From Halopelagius fulvigenes (GTDB lineage: Archaea; Halobacteriota; Halobacteria; Halobacteriales; Haloferacaceae), in the NCBI RefSeq assembly GCF_042662625.1, contig NZ_JBHSXH010000015.1, forward strand, positions 558,001-622,000: a stretch of 64,000 nt of DNA, in the 5' to 3' direction. Numbering within the stretch: position 1 is the stretch's first letter; each line of letters opens with the position of its first letter. This document shows positions 59,902 through 64,000 of the stretch, one piece after another. The position numbers and the translations under genes are program-made. Below the pieces are notes generated by a model. It saw only the letters and a program-made list of their open reading frames with translations. It searched no databases and had not been told where the DNA came from.

Positions 59902-61005
59902 TCACCGGAGGCGCGATACGTCCACGGGCCGCCCCTCCCGTTTCGCCTCGTACGCCTCGCGGTACGTCGCCGCCAGTCGGTCACCCACCCGGTCGAGACT
60001 GTGTTCCGCCGCCGTCTCGCGGGCGTTCTCCCCGAGTCGCTTCCTGAGGTCCTCGTCGCGCGCAAGCAGTTCGAGGGCGCGGCGGAACTCCGCCTTCGTC
60101 GAGCACTTCAGGCAGTCGCGGCCGTGCGTGTAGAACTCCTCGAAGACGGGGATGTCCCGGAGGACGACGGCCTTCCCGCACGCCATCGCTTCGAGGACGG
60201 CGATGCCCTGATTCTCGTTCTTCGTCGGGAACAGGTAGACGTCGCCCGCGCCGAACGCGCCGCGGATGTCGTCCACCCACCCGGTGAAGGTGACGTTCTC
60301 CGGCGGGTCTCTCACCCACTTTTTCACCGTCTTCGAGGCGTGCGGCCCGGTGTCGTACGGTCCGAACCACGCGAAGTCGTAGTCGGTCTCCTCGGCGAGT
60401 TCGCAGAACGTCGTGAGGCCCTTCCGTTCGAAGACGTTGCCGACGGCGAAGACGACCATCCCGTCGAGTTCGTACCGGTCGCGGTACTCCTCGCGCAGGT
60501 CCTCGAACCCCGACAGCGACTCGGCGTCGACGCCGTTCGACATCGGCAGGACAGGCGCGTCCACGGGGTACGATTCGAGGACGCGCTTGGTGTACTCGGA
60601 GGGGCAGAGCACCAGGTCGGCCTGCGAGTAGAACCACCGGAGGTACCGCCCGAGGAACGGCCCGACGGCGTTCGACCCGCGGAACGACTCGGCGAAGTCC
60701 TCCCGGGTGACGTGCGTGTGGAGAATCAGCGGGATGTCGTTGCGCTTCGCGTGGCGGGCGACGGCGACCGACCCCGGGCCGACGAGGTTGCAGTGGGCCA
60801 CGTCGTACCCGCGGAAGAACCCCCGTCCCGCCGCCGCCGAAAGCGGCGCCCGCGCCGGATGTCCGCCGCGCCACGGCGATGTGACGACGTCCACGTCCGC
60901 GTCGGCGCGAGAGAGGGCCGCGCGTTGCTGGTCCGTCGCCGTGCCGATGCCGCTTCGGTGCAACTCGGATTCGAGTTCCAGGTAGTTGAGGACGCGCAGG
61001 CTCAC
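59902..61005 (-). CDS. Glycosyltransferase, GT4 type
   Basis: This 367-residue GT-B enzyme has an N-terminal half with DVAHCNLVGPGSVAVARHA and a donor-binding half with VVFAVGNVFERKGLTTF, VTFTGWVDDIRGAFGAGD and FPTKNENQGIAVLEAMACGK (the EX7E-like motif). It may act in the same glycan or lipid pathway as the neighbouring GT4. It is divergent from the Rnp4 gene at 61101. Confidence 0.87.
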   Translation of the reverse strand: MSLRVLNYLELESELHRSGIGTATDQQRAALSRADADVDVVTSPWRGGHPARAPLSAAAGRGFFRGYDVAHCNLVGPGSVAVARHAKRNDIPLILHTHVTREDFAESFRGSNAVGPFLGRYLRWFYSQADLVLCPSEYTKRVLESYPVDAPVLPMSNGVDAESLSGFEDLREEYRDRYELDGMVVFAVGNVFERKGLTTFCELAEETDYDFAWFGPYDTGPHASKTVKKWVRDPPENVTFTGWVDDIRGAFGAGDVYLFPTKNENQGIAVLEAMACGKAVVLRDIPVFEEFYTHGRDCLKCSTKAEFRRALELLARDEDLRKRLGENARETAAEHSLDRVGDRLAATYREAYEAKREGRPVDVSRLR

Positions 61006-61100
61006 GTTGCCGCCGATTTTTTCGGGCGGCGGTTTGACGCTACCGACTTCCGCGTCCGGGAGACGGAACGTCTTTGGTCGGCCGCCCCCCTCGTCGGACC

Positions 61101-61376
61101 ATGGAAATCGCGGCGGAACGCATCGAACGCCTGCACGAACTCGCGCGGGAGGCCACCGCCGAACGGGAGTTCGACCGCGCCCGCGAGTACGTCCGCCTCG
61201 CGCGGCGCATCGCGGAGCGGAACCGGACCGGCCTCCCGCGGACGTTCCGTCGCTACACCTGCGACGACTGCGACGCGTACCTCCGGCCCGGCGTCAACGC
61301 GCGCGTCCGACTCCGCCCCGGTCGGGTGGTCGTTCGCTGCGACTGCGGCGCGACGAAGCGGTACCCGCACGATTGA
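61101..61376 (+). CDS. rnp4: RNase P protein component 4 (Rpr2/Rpp21 family)
   Basis: This 91-residue subunit of archaeal RNase P helps process tRNA 5' ends. N-terminal helices (ERIERLHELAREATAEREFD and REYVRLARRIAERN) precede a zinc ribbon with two Cys pairs, YTCDDCDAYLRPG and VRCDCGATKRYPH. It starts an apparent operon with the YhbY-type RNA-binding protein and an MscS channel. Confidence 0.92.
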   Translation: MEIAAERIERLHELAREATAEREFDRAREYVRLARRIAERNRTGLPRTFRRYTCDDCDAYLRPGVNARVRLRPGRVVVRCDCGATKRYPHD

Positions 61377-61434
61377 CCGGGCACGACGTTCACGGACCCT
61401 TAACGTTCAAACGTACTCGGCCGGTAACGGAAGT

Positions 61435-61683
61435 ATGGACAAACAGGAACTGCGGAAGGAAGCGCACGACGTGGACGTGACGGTGTGGGTCGGCAAGAGC
61501 GGGATCGGCGCGGTGACGGACGAACTGTCGGACCAACTGGCCGACAGGAAACTCGTGAAGGTGAAGTTCCTCCGCGCGGCGCGGGCCGGGACCACGGTCG
61601 AGGAACTCGCCGACGACCTGGCGGGACGAATCAACGCGGACGTGGTCGAAACGAGAGGGAACACCGCCGTCGTCACTCGATGA
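61435..61683 (+). CDS. CRS1-YhbY domain RNA-binding protein
   Basis: This 82-residue protein is a single CRM/YhbY domain, beginning MDKQELRKEAHDVDVTVWVG with the GxxG-like KSGIGAV loop and VKVKFLRAARAG. Such proteins bind pre-ribosomal RNA; the adjacent RNase P subunit fits an RNA-processing context. A TATA-like element near 61400 (CCTTAACG) suggests it may also have its own promoter. It overlaps the MscS gene (ATGA). Confidence 0.9.
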   Translation: MDKQELRKEAHDVDVTVWVGKSGIGAVTDELSDQLADRKLVKVKFLRAARAGTTVEELADDLAGRINADVVETRGNTAVVTR

Positions 61684-62594
61684 GCGGAGTCGGTCTCGCC
61701 CTCCAAGTGAACGGCTTAGACGGCGCAATCGCGCAACTGTTCGAGGGTTTTCTCGGAGAGGCGGCGGCCGCCCTCCTCGGCAAGACGGTCGCCTTCGTCG
61801 TCGCGTTCGCCGTCGTCTACCTCGTCGGGAAAGCGGCCCTCCTCCCCTTCCTCTCGCGGGTGATGAACCGGCGGGGGCTCGAACCGCACGCGAGGCGACC
61901 GCTCAGGCGAATCGCCAGCGTCCTCGTCGTGTTCGCAGCGTTGACCGTCGCGTTGACCGCTGCGGGGTTGCCGAACTTCCTGCAGTCGGTGGCGACCATC
62001 GCCGCGGCGGCGACGCTCGCGATCGGGTTGGCGATGCAGGACGTCCTGCAGAACTTCGTCGCGGGCGTGTTCATCTTCACCGACAAGCCGTTCAGAATCG
62101 GCGACTGGATAGAGTGGGAGGGTAACTCCGGCATCGTCGAGGACATCAGCTTCCGCGTCACGCGGGTTCGGACGTTCGACAACGAACTGCTGACGGTGCC
62201 GAACTCCGAACTGACCGACGGCGTCATCAAGAACCCCGTGGCGAAGGACAAACTCCGCCTGCAGGTGCCGTTCGGCATCGGCTACGACGACGACATCGAC
62301 GCCGCGACGGAGATAATCGTGGCGGAGGCCGAGGCCAACCCAGACATCCTCGACGACCCCGCGCCGTCGGTCCGCCTGACGGAACTCGGCGACTCGTCGG
62401 TCACGCTCACCTCGCGCGTCTGGATAGCGAACCCGAGTCGCTCCGACTTCGTGAAGACGCGCGCGAAGTACGTTCAGCGGGTGAAGGAACGGTTCGACGA
62501 GGCGGGAATCGACATCCCGTACCCGAACCGGACGCTCAGCGGCGACCTGACCATCGCCGACTCCGATTCGCTCCGCGCCAGCGCGGACGACTGA
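61680..62594 (+). CDS. Small-conductance mechanosensitive channel, MscS family
   Basis: This 304-residue compact MscS has three membrane helices (about 32-55, 72-95 and the pore TM3 AAAATLAIGLAMQDVLQNFVA). A beta domain follows (FRIGDWIEWEGNSGIVEDIS) and a C-terminal alpha/beta domain (LTELGDSSVTLTSRVWIANP) ends it. TM3 has the Ala/Gly pattern of bacterial MscS, and LQNFVAGVFIFTDKPF is well conserved. Start and stop are coupled to the YhbY gene. It lacks the extra N-terminal helices of the channel at 50341. Confidence 0.92.
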   Translation: MSGVGLALQVNGLDGAIAQLFEGFLGEAAAALLGKTVAFVVAFAVVYLVGKAALLPFLSRVMNRRGLEPHARRPLRRIASVLVVFAALTVALTAAGLPNFLQSVATIAAAATLAIGLAMQDVLQNFVAGVFIFTDKPFRIGDWIEWEGNSGIVEDISFRVTRVRTFDNELLTVPNSELTDGVIKNPVAKDKLRLQVPFGIGYDDDIDAATEIIVAEAEANPDILDDPAPSVRLTELGDSSVTLTSRVWIANPSRSDFVKTRAKYVQRVKERFDEAGIDIPYPNRTLSGDLTIADSDSLRASADD

Positions 62595-62633
62595 GCGCCG
62601 AGCGACGCGAGAACCCCGTTTTCGTCCGGCGTC

Positions 62634-63446
62634 TTACAGTTCGATGCGTTCGACCAGTTGGTTCTCGGCCCGCGTGTTGACCGCGACGATGCGGATGTAG
62701 TCTTCGAGCATCGAGTTGTCGAGCTTCGCCTTCAGGAGGTTGTCCACCTGATAGACGCCCGCGGCGTTGACCATCTCTATCTCGACGAGGACGGGCCGAC
62801 TGTCGCCCGGTTCGAGGGCGACGTTGTCGATGGCCCGACTGGAGAGGGTGTTGATGCCGCGTCCGCCCTTCTCGTAGGGGATGCGCGACCGGCCGCGTTC
62901 CATGTCGAGTGCGTCCGCGACGCGGATGACGCCCGCCTCCCGCGTGAGGGGGTCCTCCTCGGTGTGGTGACAGAGGATGGCGTGAAGCACCTCCGCCTTC
63001 ATCCGCACGGCGTCGGGCCTGTCGTAGAACTTCGGGAGGAAGCGGTCGAGAAGGTCCGCGGCGAGGGGGATGGAGTAGTAGGCGTGTTCGTCCCGGTGGA
63101 CGATGTGTCCGATGTCGTGGAGAGTGGCCGCGAGGGCGACGATGACCGGTTCGTCGGCCTCTTCGAGACCCTGGTCCGACGCGCCGTTGAACTTGACGCC
63201 GCCCGCCTTCAGGAGGTCGTACAGGCGGAGCGCGCGGTTACGGACGATTTCGATGTGCTTCGGACCGTGGTCGTTGTACCCCTTCCGCGTGACCGCGTTG
63301 ACGTTCTGCGCCTCGAGATACGCCTTCACCTCGGGGTCGTCAAGCAACTCCGGCAGTATCTCGTTCAGTTTCTCGTCGGGGTAGGCGTGGTCCTCTTCGG
63401 ACTGGTACTCACGCCCGCCGTCGTCGTCGCTGTCGGTCACGTCCAT
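62634..63446 (-). CDS. HD-domain metal-dependent phosphohydrolase
   Basis: This 270-residue protein has an HD domain in its middle. The ligands appear as His61 or His64 (NDHGPKHIE), the HD pair in ALAATLHDIGHIVHRDEHAY and the distal Asp in RVADALDMERGRSRI. It probably hydrolyses a nucleotide or phosphate ester; the substrate is unknown. A C-terminal alpha/beta region (about 200-270) completes it. The acidic N-terminus is typical of haloarchaea. Confidence 0.86.
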   Translation of the reverse strand: MDVTDSDDDGGREYQSEEDHAYPDEKLNEILPELLDDPEVKAYLEAQNVNAVTRKGYNDHGPKHIEIVRNRALRLYDLLKAGGVKFNGASDQGLEEADEPVIVALAATLHDIGHIVHRDEHAYYSIPLAADLLDRFLPKFYDRPDAVRMKAEVLHAILCHHTEEDPLTREAGVIRVADALDMERGRSRIPYEKGGRGINTLSSRAIDNVALEPGDSRPVLVEIEMVNAAGVYQVDNLLKAKLDNSMLEDYIRIVAVNTRAENQLVERIEL

Positions 63447-63506
63447 GCGCCGTTCCGTTCGTGACGCAGGCGCAAATACCTCCGGGTATCGGCGGCGTCG
63501 GCGTCC

Positions 63507-63986
63507 TCAGGCGCGCGCCGTCTCGGCGGCGTCGGCGACTTCCTCGTAGTCGGGTTCCGCGCCGGGGTCGTCGCTCACCCACGCGTACGTCACCTCGCCG
63601 GACCCGTCCACGACGAACACCGCCCGTTTCGCCACCTCCTCGACGCCGTACTTCTCGAAGTCCATCGAGACGCCGTACTCGCGGACTATCTCGCGGTTCG
63701 TGTCGCTGAGGAGGGGGAAGTTCAGGTCGTTCTGTTCGCGGAACTCGTTCAGCGCGAACGGCGTATCGACGCTGATTCCGAACACCGTCGCGCCGACGTC
63801 CTCGAAGTTCGCCATCCGGTCGCGGAACGTGCACATCTCCGTCGTGCACGTACTCGTGAACGCCGCCGGGAAGAACGCGAGGACGAGTGGTGCGTCGTCG
63901 AGGCGGTCCGAGAGCGTCAGGGTGTTCACGTCGCCGTCCGCCATCGGTGCGGTAAAGTCTGGGGCGTCGTCGCCGACTTCGACCAT
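63507..63986 (-). CDS. Peroxiredoxin (AhpC/TSA, Bcp-like)
   Basis: This 159-residue thioredoxin-fold peroxidase has the active-site region FPAAFTSTCTTEMCTFRDR, where the first Cys is peroxidatic and the second, five residues on, may resolve. The conserved Arg follows near residue 120 (KRAVFVVDGSGEVTYAW). It reduces peroxides using thioredoxin-like partners. Length is normal. It is monocistronic at the right edge. Confidence 0.93.
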   Translation of the reverse strand: MVEVGDDAPDFTAPMADGDVNTLTLSDRLDDAPLVLAFFPAAFTSTCTTEMCTFRDRMANFEDVGATVFGISVDTPFALNEFREQNDLNFPLLSDTNREIVREYGVSMDFEKYGVEEVAKRAVFVVDGSGEVTYAWVSDDPGAEPDYEEVADAAETARA

Positions 63987-64000
63987 GGGCGTCGTTCGGC

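Noticed and set aside
1..64000. tRNA genes, rRNA, insertion sequences or prophage
   Set aside because: Reading all intergenic stretches gave no tRNA-like cloverleaf, transposase, integrase or terminal inverted repeats.

Overview
The window is haloarchaeal DNA (class Halobacteria). It is very GC-rich, with strong GC preference at third codon positions. Its proteins are acidic and rich in Asp and Glu. Many genes appear leaderless, with a TATA-like element about 26-30 bases before the start codon. The gene content is also typical: archaellum genes, an archaeal Che system with CheF, TFE, Rnp4, aTrm56 and a Haloferax-type gamma-glutamylcysteine ligase. Assignment to the Haloferacales (Haloferax/Halogeometricum relatives) is an inference from gene content. 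A run of 75 Ns and several single-base frameshifts suggest a draft-quality assembly.

Layout. 1-8105: metal and redox housekeeping (ArsC, CspA, NikR, a His-rich nickel/cobalt permease, an AhpD-like protein), small membrane proteins, a lipoprotein, a broken mscS and an NCS2 permease. 8294-31825: a motility island. cheW is divergent from cheB-cheA-cheR-cheF1. Facing it is the operon flaCE-F-G-H-I-J-cheF2 (arl nomenclature: arlCE-F-G-H-I-J). After that come a KaiC-like ATPase, two archaellin genes, a winged-helix regulator, a motility-cluster gene of unknown function, cheY-cheC-cheD, a FlaD-like gene and a salactin/volactin-type actin. 31826-41821: a sugar kinase, a sugar-phosphate isomerase, an acyl-CoA dehydrogenase, a stress protein, a RIO-like kinase, and a proline-degradation locus (ProDH, a Bat-type regulator, an aldehyde/P5C dehydrogenase), followed by a hairpin-rich region that may encode a structured RNA. 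41950-50132: a LEA14-like surface protein, a PhoU/AbrB regulator, an ATP-NAD kinase, a CinA-like protein, a Tat-exported glycerophosphodiesterase and a TFE operon. 50341-64000: two intact MscS channels, a large secreted repeat protein cut by the assembly gap, aTrm56, an epimerase, gshA, two GT4 glycosyltransferases, the Rnp4-YhbY-MscS operon, an HD hydrolase and a peroxiredoxin.

How the motility genes fit together. CheA phosphorylates CheY and CheB. CheR and CheB set receptor methylation. CheC and CheD tune adaptation. CheF links CheY to the archaellum. FlaCE/F/G/H/I/J with the archaellins build and turn the filament. Receptors and the prearchaellin peptidase are outside the window.

Most notable observations. 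(1) A repeated promoter architecture, GATAAT followed by exactly 12 bases and then a TATA-like TTTAT, stands before cheW, cheY and the FlaD-like gene, with a weaker version before the fla operon. This looks like a motility regulon element. (2) The fla operon leader holds back-to-back stem-loops with three-base loops, and a leaderless-looking 145-codon ORF spans the leader and overlaps the flaCE start. (3) A secreted protein carries about a dozen 23-residue Gln-rich repeats followed by Ig-like repeats.
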